Below are positions 1-6,884 of a stretch of 64,000 nucleotides of DNA, piece by piece. The stretch comes from Roseococcus sp. SYP-B2431. GTDB lineage: Bacteria > Pseudomonadota > Alphaproteobacteria > Acetobacterales > Acetobacteraceae. Positions within the stretch are counted from its first letter, which is position 1; each line of letters begins with the position of its first letter. The stretch is taken from NCBI RefSeq assembly GCF_004336745.1, contig NZ_SJXD01000027.1, forward strand, positions 1 to 64,000. The letters run 5' to 3'. The notes below the pieces were generated by a model. The model saw only the letters and a list, made by a program, of their open reading frames with translations, was not told where the DNA came from and did no database searches. Position numbers and translations under genes: made by a program.

Positions 1-454
1 CAGCACCAACAATGCCCAAATCCACCCAAGCCAAACACACAGCCAACACCAACCCCAGTCGCCCAAGGCAGCGCCAACCACGCATCCATGCCCAAGAAAT
101 CCGGCCATCATCAATCACCAAACATGGCAATCAATCAAACGCGCACATCTTCTGCATCAACAGATTTAACTGTGAAACAACGAACCCCGTCCTGCCGGAA
201 GCCGGCCGGATTGGGCATACCCTCTCTTTCGAGTGGGACGCGGAGTCGGCCGCGAAGGACGTGGACCCTATCCGTTTCCGCCAGGGCCGTCAAGTTCTTC
301 GTGGGTCGAAACCCGCTCCGCAAGGTCAGTGCCCTGCGGTGAGGCGGTATTTATGGCCCCGACGCCGAACTGTAAAGGCCCTGTCAGCAAAATGACTGCA
401 TGATCGGCATGCGTCGGGCACGGCTTGCGCGAATCGCGCTCCGCCGCGGGTGCC
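1..454. other. Gene-free left edge with strongly strand-asymmetric DNA
   Basis: No convincing coding region. The first ~180 bases are very poor in G on the plus strand (runs of cca, caa and aac), so the minus strand is G/T-rich, unlike the balanced GC-rich coding DNA that follows. Bases ~190-400 return to high GC. A promoter-like pair on the minus strand (separate entry) points out of the window, so this stretch may be the untranslated leader of something to the left. The short open frames here have no family resemblance and look spurious. Confidence 0.5.
265..293 (-). promoter_or_regulatory. Sigma-70-like promoter firing left out of the window
   Basis: On the minus strand a TTGACG hexamer (288-293) is followed after exactly 17 bases by TAGGGT (265-270). 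The -35 matches consensus in 5 of 6 positions and the -10 more weakly. No open frame with family resemblance follows on that strand within the window. A stable-RNA (for example rRNA) leader beyond the left edge is an inference only. Confidence 0.4.
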
Positions 455-1432
455 TCAGCTGTCCACGCGGATGTTGTTGTCGGTGATCACCCGCGCCCAC
501 TTGGCGATCTCGGCCTCGATGAAGCGCCCGCATTCCTGCGGCGTGCTGGCGACGATGTCGCAGCCCTGCTCCTCGATCTTCGACTTCACCGCCGGCTCGT
601 TCAGCACCTGCACCATGGCCTCGTTCATCTGGCGCACGAGCGGCGCCGGCGTTCCCGCACGGCCCAGCAGCGCCCACCAGGTCGGCGCCGCGAAGCTGCC
701 GAAGCCCTGCGAGGCGAAGGTCGGGCAGCCCGGCACGTGCCGGCTCTCGGTGGCCGTGGTCACGCCGAGCGCCCGCAGGGTGCCGGCCCGGATGTGCTGG
801 CTCACGATCACGACATTGGTCATGAACAGCGGCACATGCCCGGCCACCACGTCCTGCACGGCCGGCCCGCCGCCGCGATAGGGCACGTGCACCAGGCGGA
901 AGCCCCCCTGCTGCTGCAGCAGCGTCGTCGCGACATGCGCGAGCCCGCCCACCCCCGAGGTCGCGTAGTTCAGCGTGTCAGGCGCCTGCTTCGCCGCATC
1001 CACAACCTGCTGGAAGCTGTGGTACGGTGATGTATGGTGCGCGACCATCGCCAGCGGCCCCGAAGCCGCGTGGCAGACGGGCACGAAGGCCTCCATGGTC
1101 CTGAACGGCAGGCGCATCACGGTCTCGTTGGTCGCCTGCGTGTCGTAGACGAAGGTCCAGGTGCTCCCATCGGCCGGCGCCCGCGCCGCCTCCATCGCAC
1201 CGGTGGCGCCCGAGGCGCCGCCGCGATTGTCGATCACTACGGCACGACCCAGCACCTCGGCCAGGCGTGGCTGGAACAGGCGGGCGATTGTGTCGGTGGA
1301 GCCGCCGGGGGCCCAGGGCACGATCAGCCGGAGCGGTCGATCCGGAAAGCCGGCCCCCAGCCCCTGGGCGCGGAGGACGGACGGCGCCGCCAGCAGACTG
1401 CCCGCGAAGCCGAGGAATACGCGACGATCCAT
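455..1432 (-). CDS. Bug/TctC-family tripartite tricarboxylate transporter substrate-binding protein
   Basis: Periplasmic receptor of the Bug family, which delivers small organic acids to TctA/TctB membrane partners; the ligand cannot be read from sequence. The 325-residue product has a twin-arginine-like signal (MDRRVFLG, then a hydrophobic stretch ending near LRAQG). Family motifs follow: IVPWAPGGSTD, a VVIDNRGGASG segment and VPYRGGGPAVQD, each typical of the two-lobed ligand pocket. The start at 1432 is chosen over an upstream ATG at 1474 because a perfect AAGGAGG lies 8-9 bases ahead. It is followed upstream, in the same orientation, by a close paralogue, so the pair looks like a tandem duplication. 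No tctA or tctB is nearby, so it is an orphan receptor. Confidence 0.9.
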   Translation of the reverse strand: MDRRVFLGFAGSLLAAPSVLRAQGLGAGFPDRPLRLIVPWAPGGSTDTIARLFQPRLAEVLGRAVVIDNRGGASGATGAMEAARAPADGSTWTFVYDTQATNETVMRLPFRTMEAFVPVCHAASGPLAMVAHHTSPYHSFQQVVDAAKQAPDTLNYATSGVGGLAHVATTLLQQQGGFRLVHVPYRGGGPAVQDVVAGHVPLFMTNVVIVSQHIRAGTLRALGVTTATESRHVPGCPTFASQGFGSFAAPTWWALLGRAGTPAPLVRQMNEAMVQVLNEPAVKSKIEEQGCDIVASTPQECGRFIEAEIAKWARVITDNNIRVDS

Positions 1433-1508
1433 GCCTTGGACCTCCTTCTTTGTTGTCTGGACGTGGTGATTCACTTGCCGGGCGTCGCCGGGGCTGGCAA
1501 GCCCGTTC

Positions 1509-2477
1509 TCAGCTTTCCGCGCGGATGTTGTTGGCCCGGATCACCTCGCCCCATTTGGCGATTTCGTTGCGGATGAAGGTCTCGGTCTCCGCCGGCGAGC
1601 TCGCCACGATGTCGGCCCCCTGATCCGCCATCCGCGCCTGGACGGGCGCCTCGGAGAGCACCTGCTTCAACGCCTGCTGGAAGCGCTCGTTGATCGCCGC
1701 CGGAATGCCGGCGGGACCGACCATCACCCAGTAGGTCAGCGCCTCGAAGCCCGGGAAGCCCTGCGAGGCGAAGGTCGGCACGTTCGGCAGGAAGCGGCTC
1801 GGCGCGGCGCTGGAGACGCCCAGCGGCATCAGCCGCCCCTCGCGGATATGCTGCAGGATGATCACGATGTTCGACATGAACAGCGGCACGTGCCCCGCCA
1901 GCGCGTCCTGCAGGGCGGGGCCGCCGCCGCGATAGGGCACGTGGCTCAGCTTGAAGCCGCCGCGCTGCTGCAGCAGCACCGTCGCGATATGCGCGAGCGA
2001 GCCCACGCCGGTGGTGGCGTAGCTCAGGGTGTCCGGCGCGGCCTTCGCGGCCTCGATCATCTGGGCCAGGGTGCGGAAGGGCGTCGAGGGATGCGCGGTG
2101 AGCGCATAGGGGCAGGTGCCCAGCAGCGAGCAGAAGGTGAAGGCCTCCATCACCCGGTAGGGCAGGCTCATCAGCGTGTCGTTGCTGGCGAGCGTGTCGT
2201 TCGCCAGCAGCCAGGTGTGGCCGTCGGGCAGCGCGCGGGCGGTCTCGCCGGAGCCGACCGATCCCGAGGCGCCGGCACGGTTGTCCACGACCACCGGCTT
2301 GCCCAGGATCTCCTGCAGCCGCGGCTGGACGATGCGCGCGACCGTGTCGTTCGAGCCGCCCGGCGGATAGGGCACGATGATGCGCACCGGCCGCTCGGGC
2401 CAGGACGATTGCGCATAGGCCGGCGCGGAAAGCGCGGATACGGCGAGCATGGAACCCAGGGCGGTGCGGCGGTCCAT
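1509..2477 (-). CDS. Bug/TctC-family tripartite tricarboxylate transporter substrate-binding protein (paralogue)
   Basis: A second orphan Bug receptor, 322 residues, with signal MDRRTALG...APAYAQ. Motifs IVPYPPGGSNDT, VVDNRAGASGS and VPYRGGGPALQD are present. It resembles its downstream neighbour along its whole length: in both, a GHVPLFM segment follows PYRGGGPA by about the same distance, and both end in NNIR-[VA]-[DE]-S. The start at 2477 is preferred to 2516 because it begins the signal peptide and has GAGGGAG upstream. It probably shares a transcript with the 455-1432 gene, 76 bases downstream. A LysR gene lies just upstream on the same strand and is a candidate regulator, but this is only positional. 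Confidence 0.9.
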   Translation of the reverse strand: MDRRTALGSMLAVSALSAPAYAQSSWPERPVRIIVPYPPGGSNDTVARIVQPRLQEILGKPVVVDNRAGASGSVGSGETARALPDGHTWLLANDTLASNDTLMSLPYRVMEAFTFCSLLGTCPYALTAHPSTPFRTLAQMIEAAKAAPDTLSYATTGVGSLAHIATVLLQQRGGFKLSHVPYRGGGPALQDALAGHVPLFMSNIVIILQHIREGRLMPLGVSSAAPSRFLPNVPTFASQGFPGFEALTYWVMVGPAGIPAAINERFQQALKQVLSEAPVQARMADQGADIVASSPAETETFIRNEIAKWGEVIRANNIRAES

Positions 2478-2557
2478 TCCGGTGTTTCTCCCTCGTTGTG
2501 GGCGGCACCAGAACACGCGGCGGGCCCCAGGCTCAAGGGGCCTCTAAAGGGGCCTGC

Positions 2558-3418
2558 TCAAGACGCCTGCGCGAAGCCTTGCCGGATCGCCTCGGCCAGC
2601 GCCGCGCCGCCGGCCGACAGCGGCAACGCGCCGGTCGACAGCATGATGCCCATCTCGGTGAGCGGCGGCAGTCCCTCGGCCTCGCCGAGCCAGGTCAGGC
2701 CCGATGGAAGGCGCGTCGGCGTCGAGATGGTCAGCGCCAGCCCGGCGAGGGCGACGGCGAAGCATCCGGATTGCGTGGAGCTGTTGTAGGTGACGCGAAC
2801 CCGCCGGCCCTCGCGTCCCAGCGCCTCCAGCGCGGCGCGGCGCCAGGTGCAGCCGGGATGGGCGGTCGCCAGGGGCAGCGGATCGCGCTTGTGAAGCGCG
2901 CTGCCCTGCGGCCCGACCCAGCGCAGCGGCCCGCGCCAGACCTCCTCGCCGCCGGTGCCGTTCCCCTCGGTCAGCAGCGCCATGTCGAGATGGCCGTGGG
3001 CCAGGCGCCGGGCGAGTTCCTCCGAGCTCATGCAGAGCACGTCCACCTCGATCCCCGGATAAGCCTCGCCGAAGCGGGCCAGGATGCCGGGCAGCCATTG
3101 CAGCGCGTAGTCATCCGGGCTGCCGAGGCGTACCTGGCCGGTGATGGGCGGAGCACGGAAGGTGGTGATGATCTCCTCGTTGAGCGCGAGCAGGGTGCGG
3201 GCCCGCTCCAGCAGCCAGGCGCCCTTGTAGGTGGGCTCGAGCCCGCGCGGGCCGCGGCGCAGCAAGGGTTCGCCGAGCACCTCCTCCAACCGGCGCATCT
3301 GCATGGAGACGGCGGACTGGGTGCGGCCCACGCGCTCGGCCGCGCGCGTGACGCTCTGGCCCTCGGCGATGAGGACGAAGCTGCGCAGCAGTTCTGGATC
3401 GAGGCCGGCGGGGAGCAT
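2558..3418 (-). CDS. LysR-family transcriptional regulator
   Basis: DNA-binding regulator of the LysR type, about 286 residues. The N-terminal winged helix-turn-helix is clear (SVTRAAERVGRTQSAVSMQ, then RRLEEVLGEPLLRR), followed by a LysR substrate-binding domain beginning near TGQVRLGSPDDYA. It is transcribed towards the two Bug genes and divergently from the DUF1127 gene at 3543. By the usual LysR pattern it may control either neighbour in response to a small ligand. Other starts at 3430 (ATG) and 3433 (GTG) are possible; none has a strong ribosome-binding site, so the exact N-terminus is uncertain by up to five residues. Confidence 0.88.
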   Translation of the reverse strand: MLPAGLDPELLRSFVLIAEGQSVTRAAERVGRTQSAVSMQMRRLEEVLGEPLLRRGPRGLEPTYKGAWLLERARTLLALNEEIITTFRAPPITGQVRLGSPDDYALQWLPGILARFGEAYPGIEVDVLCMSSEELARRLAHGHLDMALLTEGNGTGGEEVWRGPLRWVGPQGSALHKRDPLPLATAHPGCTWRRAALEALGREGRRVRVTYNSSTQSGCFAVALAGLALTISTPTRLPSGLTWLGEAEGLPPLTEMGIMLSTGALPLSAGGAALAEAIRQGFAQAS

Positions 3419-3493
3419 CGGGCAGAGCATCACAAAAACTGATGAAGGACGTCAAGATTAGTCGTTTGAGTGATGATTCCGGCAGTGCGACTA

Positions 3494-3525
3494 TTTCCTC
3501 GCGCATCGGAGCTGATGCGCGGAAA
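3494..3525 (+). promoter_or_regulatory. Hairpin in the leader of the DUF1127 gene
   Basis: Perfect 7-bp inverted repeat GCGCATC (3501-3507) / GATGCGC (3514-3520) with a 6-base loop. Past a two-base bulge the stem continues as TTTCC (3494-3498) pairing with GGAAA (3521-3525). It ends 17 bases before the ATG at 3543. It has no T-run, so it is not a standard terminator. It could be a 5' UTR structure affecting translation or stability, or a DNA operator for the divergent LysR regulator. Confidence 0.45.
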
Positions 3526-3542
3526 TCCAGAAGGAATGCGTC

Positions 3543-3773
3543 ATGTCTGCCGCCCGTCTCCTCTCCCCCTCAGCGTTCAGGCCCCATGCCGCGCTCGATG
3601 GCCAGAAGGATGGCTTCTTGTGGCTGGAGCACCTCACGCGATTCTGGCGCGCCTACGAATCGCGCCAGCATCTCGTGGAACTGGACGGGCACATGCTGCG
3701 AGACATCGGCGTCACCCCGGCCGAGGCGCGCCACGAGGCGATGCGCAAACCCTGGGACGTCCAGGGCTGCTGA
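3543..3773 (+). CDS. DUF1127 domain-containing small protein
   Basis: A 76-residue protein with the DUF1127 signature in its C-terminal half: an aromatic-rich lead (FLWLEHLTRFWRAYESRQ), then LVELDGHMLRDIGVTPAEARHEA and a KPW end. DUF1127 proteins in alphaproteobacteria are small and arginine-rich; some have been linked to RNA turnover and to phosphate or stress responses, but no function can be assigned here. AAGGAA lies 6 bases before the ATG. The gene stands alone, divergent from the LysR gene and convergent with the protease gene, whose stop is 6 bases away. The leader hairpin suggests post-transcriptional control. Confidence 0.8.
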   Translation: MSAARLLSPSAFRPHAALDGQKDGFLWLEHLTRFWRAYESRQHLVELDGHMLRDIGVTPAEARHEAMRKPWDVQGC

Positions 3774-3779
3774 CCGCGC

Positions 3780-4508
3780 TTAATCCACGCTGGCGAGGCG
3801 GAAGGCGGGCAAAGCCCCCATCCGTCTTGCCTCGTCCATCGCCTCGCGGATGTCGAGGATGAAGACCTGGCGGCGATCGCCCTCGGCGAAGCCGGCCAGG
3901 TCGACCCCGGTCATCATGGCGAGGACGGTGGCATGTCCAGGGTGGGGCAGCGCCGTGGTCAGGCCCATCACCTGCCCGTCGCGGTCCACGACCGGGCCGC
4001 CGGAAAATCCCATCAGGGCGCCGAGGCGGGCCGTGAAGCCCGGCCCGAAGCCGCGCAGCTGAATCCAAGGCCGTGCCACGCGCCCCGTGGCGAGCGAGCG
4101 GCCGAGCCCCTCCGGGCCCAGGGCCCAGATCGCCTGGCCCTGGACGGGGAGGTCGGGCGCGAGGCTGGCGGGGCGCAGGAAGCCCTCGGGCATGCGGAGC
4201 ACCGCGAGATCCATGCGCGGCGAGGTGCCGACGAGGGTCGCCTGGGCTTCCGCGCCGCCATCGGCGCGGCGGACGCTCACATGGCCCCCGGCCTGGCGCA
4301 CCACATGGGCATTGGTGAGGAGATGTCGGCCATCCACGGCGATCCCGGCACCGACGGAGACCCCGCCCGCCTGCAGGCTGGCCAGGCTCTCGCGCGCGAC
4401 GCGCTCGGCAGGCGTGCCTTCGGCCTGGATGACCGGCAAAGGGGCGCAGGCGGCGAGGAAGGCCAGGACAAGCACCATCATGGGCGCCAGCCGCGAGGAA
4501 GAACTCAT
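3780..4508 (-). CDS. Trypsin-like serine protease, predicted lipoprotein
   Basis: A 242-residue secreted chymotrypsin-fold protease. A hydrophobic leader ends in a lipobox (LAAC, Cys21), so it is probably lipid-anchored on the periplasmic side. All three catalytic residues are visible: His68 in TNAHVV, Asp100 in RMDLAVL and Ser169 in GFSGGPV. There is no PDZ domain, unlike DegP/HtrA; length and layout fit the short S1C-like proteases. It stands alone, convergent with the DUF1127 gene and divergent from imuA. Substrate unknown. Confidence 0.85.
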   Translation of the reverse strand: MSSSSRLAPMMVLVLAFLAACAPLPVIQAEGTPAERVARESLASLQAGGVSVGAGIAVDGRHLLTNAHVVRQAGGHVSVRRADGGAEAQATLVGTSPRMDLAVLRMPEGFLRPASLAPDLPVQGQAIWALGPEGLGRSLATGRVARPWIQLRGFGPGFTARLGALMGFSGGPVVDRDGQVMGLTTALPHPGHATVLAMMTGVDLAGFAEGDRRQVFILDIREAMDEARRMGALPAFRLASVD

Positions 4509-4662
4509 CGAACTGTGCCTCCTTTGGGGGATCAGGGGCAGAGTGATGGGGAGAGGTTAAGAAAGCCCTTCTCCGGGCTGATTCGCCTGGGATTTCGCGG
4601 AAGGTTTTTACGAGCCTCGCCGCGCGCGCCCAAAGGCTTGACCAGGCAGGGCCAGAATACTA

Positions 4663-4677
4663 GAACATTTAGAGAAC
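4663..4677 (+). promoter_or_regulatory. LexA box (SOS operator) upstream of imuA
   Basis: Direct repeat GAAC (4663-4666), seven bases, GAAC (4674-4677). This is the GTTC-N7-GTTC operator recognised by alphaproteobacterial LexA, read on the other strand. It ends 16 bases before the imuA ATG, so LexA bound here would overlap the promoter of the imuA-imuB-dnaE2 operon. Placement and family knowledge both support SOS control. Confidence 0.85.
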
Positions 4678-4693
4678 ATTCATCGCAACCCAC

Positions 4694-5461
4694 ATGCCCC
4701 CCCAAGCCACCCTCACCCAACCGACCGAGCCCGATCCGACCGACCGGGCGGCCCTCCTGGCTGGGCTGCGGGCCCGGATCGCGCGGCTCGATCCCGGGTT
4801 GGCGAGCTTCGGCGCCCCCCGCGCTGCTCTGCCGCTCTCACCCGAGCTCGACGCGCATCTGCCCTGGAACGGCCTCCCCCTGGCGGGGTTGCACGAGGTG
4901 CTCTCGGCCGAGCCGGGGGCCGCCATGGGCTTCTCCGCGCTGCTGCTGGCGCGTGCCCAGGCCGCCCTGCCCGGCCGCTCCGTTCTCTGGATCGCGCCCG
5001 AGCCCGATGCCTATCCAGCCGGCCTCGCGCGCCTCGGCCTCTCGGCGGCCAGCCTGATCCTGGTCCGTACCCCGCGCCCGGCCGACGCGCTCTGGGCTGC
5101 CGAGGAGGGGCTGCGCTGCCCGGCCATCGGCGCCGTGCTGACCTTCGGCGAGACGCCCGACCTCACCGCCGCCCGACGCCTCCAGCTCGCCGCCGAGACG
5201 GGGGGCGGCATCGGCCTGCTGCTGCGACCTGACGACGAAAGCCCGGGCCCGACCGCGGCGCTGACCCGCTGGCGGCTCTCCGCCCGGCCCTCGCCCGAGG
5301 CCGGCCCGCACCATCTGGGCGAGCCCGGCTGGGAGATCGCCCTGCTGCGCGCCCGTGGCGGACGGCCGGGCGCCTGGGTCGGGGAATGGGACGCGGCGCG
5401 CGGAGAGCTGCGGATGCTGGCGCCCGCACAGGCCGGGGCGGCGAAGCGGAGACGGGCGTGA
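4694..5461 (+). CDS. imuA: Translesion mutasome protein ImuA
   Basis: First gene of an SOS mutagenesis cassette. ImuA is a RecA-like protein that helps ImuB and DnaE2 carry out error-prone synthesis past lesions. The 255-residue product shows the ImuA pattern LPWNGLPLAGLHEVL, a GFSALLLARAQAALPGR core in the region of the RecA ATPase fold, and SVLWIAPEPDAYPAGL. No classic Walker A is evident, as is common in the family. It is followed by imuB after 58 bases and then dnaE2. A LexA box lies directly upstream. The start is the first ATG after the operator. Confidence 0.88.
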   Translation: MPPQATLTQPTEPDPTDRAALLAGLRARIARLDPGLASFGAPRAALPLSPELDAHLPWNGLPLAGLHEVLSAEPGAAMGFSALLLARAQAALPGRSVLWIAPEPDAYPAGLARLGLSAASLILVRTPRPADALWAAEEGLRCPAIGAVLTFGETPDLTAARRLQLAAETGGGIGLLLRPDDESPGPTAALTRWRLSARPSPEAGPHHLGEPGWEIALLRARGGRPGAWVGEWDAARGELRMLAPAQAGAAKRRRA

Positions 5462-5519
5462 TCCAACGAGGGGCTGCGCTCCCCGTCAGGGCTCTTGGCG
5501 CTGGGCCTGGAGGCTCCTG

Positions 5520-6884
5520 ATGGGTAGCCGCCGCTTCGCCCGCACGCCGAACCTGCCGCTCTTCGAGGGCGGGCTGCCCTGCACGGCGCCCCCCCTGCTC
5601 CCGGCGCAGGCTGGTACGCCCCTCGGCGAGCGGCGCTTTCTCATGCTCCACGGCGAAAAGCTCGCCGCAGAGCGTCCGGCCGTCTGGGCGTTGCGCTTCT
5701 CGCCGCTGGTGGGGATCTGGCGGGATGAGGGCCTCCTCATCGAGACCACCGGCCTGCCGGATCGCGAGCCCGAGCTGCTGCGCCGCGTGCGGGGCGCCTT
5801 CGCCGCGGCCGGGGCGCCGGCGCGAGGGCTCCTGGGATGCGCCCCCGCCGCGCTCGCCGCGCTGCTGCGTGCCGGCGCGCGGCCGCAAGTGCTGACGCCG
5901 GACCAGGAGGCAGCCGCGCTGCCCCGCCTGCCCGTCACCGCCCTCGCTTTGCCGGAGGAGATGATCCCCGCCCTGCACCGGCTGGGCCTGCGCGACGTCG
6001 CAGCCCTGGAGGCGCAGCCGCGCGGGCCCCTCGCCCGCCGCTTCGGCCCCGCCATCGCCGAGGGGCTGGCGGCGCTGCGCGGCCGGATCGCGCCCTTCAC
6101 CCCCGTCCGACCGCCGCCGCGTCATGTCCAGGCGCAGGAATACCTCTCGCCGCTCTGCACCGCGCCGGCCCTGGAGCGGGCGATCGGCACGCTGGCCGAC
6201 CAGCTCTGCACGGGACTGCTGGAATCCGGCGAGGGCGCGCGGGCGCTGCGGCTGCTCGCCTTCCGCGGCGACGGCTCCTGGCAGGAGCTGCGCCAGGGGC
6301 TCGGCCAGGCGAGCCGCGACCCCGGCCATCTGCGCCGCCTGCTGGACCGCCGCATCGAGGAGCTGCGGCCGGAGCTCGGCTTCGAGAAGCTGATCCTCGC
6401 CGCCGAGGTGACCGAGGCGCTACACGCCCGACAGGCCGGCCTGCCAGGCGAGGAGACGCCGCAGGAAGCTTTGTCCGAATTGCTCGATCGCCTCGCCCAG
6501 CGCGTGAGGATCTGGCGGCTGGAGCCGCGGGAATCGCACTGGCCCGAGCGCGCGGTCCGGCGGGCCAGCGCCTTCGAACCGGTGGTGGAAGCGGCGCCCG
6601 CGCCCAGGCCTTTGCGGCTGCTGCGGCGGCCCATCCCGATCACCGTGAGCGCCCTCGTGCCGGATCATCCGCCCTTCCAGATCATGATCGGCAAGCGCGT
6701 GGAACGCGTGGTCTCCGCGGAGGGACCGGAGCGCATCGAGCCCGAATGGTGGCGCCCCCCCGAGGACCGCCCGGCGCGCGACTATTATTGCGTGCAACTC
6801 GCCTCGGGAGCGCGCTGGTGGGTCTGCCGGCGCGGCGCCATGGGCGATGAGGAAAAGTGGTTCGTCCACGGATTCCTGCCGTGA
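5520..6884 (+). CDS. imuB: ImuB-like Y-family polymerase homologue with divergent or missing N-terminus
   Basis: Second gene of the mutasome. ImuB is a catalytically inactive Y-family polymerase relative that links ImuA and DnaE2 to the beta clamp. The 454-residue product matches ImuB from about residue 55: ALRFSPLVG, DEGLLIETTGL, a HhH-like LHRLGLRDVAALEAQPRGPLARRFG, the little-finger region, and a typical end (RDYYCVQLASGARWWVCRRG...WFVHGF). The usual N-terminal palm start (an RRYLxLWxPxxxxDR-like segment plus some 60-80 residues) is absent, and no other frame between 5462 and 5690 encodes it. The frame is open upstream to 5355, but that stretch overlaps imuA and is unrelated. No strong ribosome-binding site marks the ATG at 5520. 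Confidence 0.78.
   Translation: MGSRRFARTPNLPLFEGGLPCTAPPLLPAQAGTPLGERRFLMLHGEKLAAERPAVWALRFSPLVGIWRDEGLLIETTGLPDREPELLRRVRGAFAAAGAPARGLLGCAPAALAALLRAGARPQVLTPDQEAAALPRLPVTALALPEEMIPALHRLGLRDVAALEAQPRGPLARRFGPAIAEGLAALRGRIAPFTPVRPPPRHVQAQEYLSPLCTAPALERAIGTLADQLCTGLLESGEGARALRLLAFRGDGSWQELRQGLGQASRDPGHLRRLLDRRIEELRPELGFEKLILAAEVTEALHARQAGLPGEETPQEALSELLDRLAQRVRIWRLEPRESHWPERAVRRASAFEPVVEAAPAPRPLRLLRRPIPITVSALVPDHPPFQIMIGKRVERVVSAEGPERIEPEWWRPPEDRPARDYYCVQLASGARWWVCRRGAMGDEEKWFVHGFLP

Noticed and set aside
12-395. Short plus-strand frames at the left edge
   Set aside because: No ribosome-binding site, no domain, and the sequence bias is of the whole strand, not codon-periodic.
4564-4579. AGCCC/GGGCT hairpin as a terminator near the protease start
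   Set aside because: Only a 5-bp stem and no T-run; it lies between divergent genes, where no terminator is needed.
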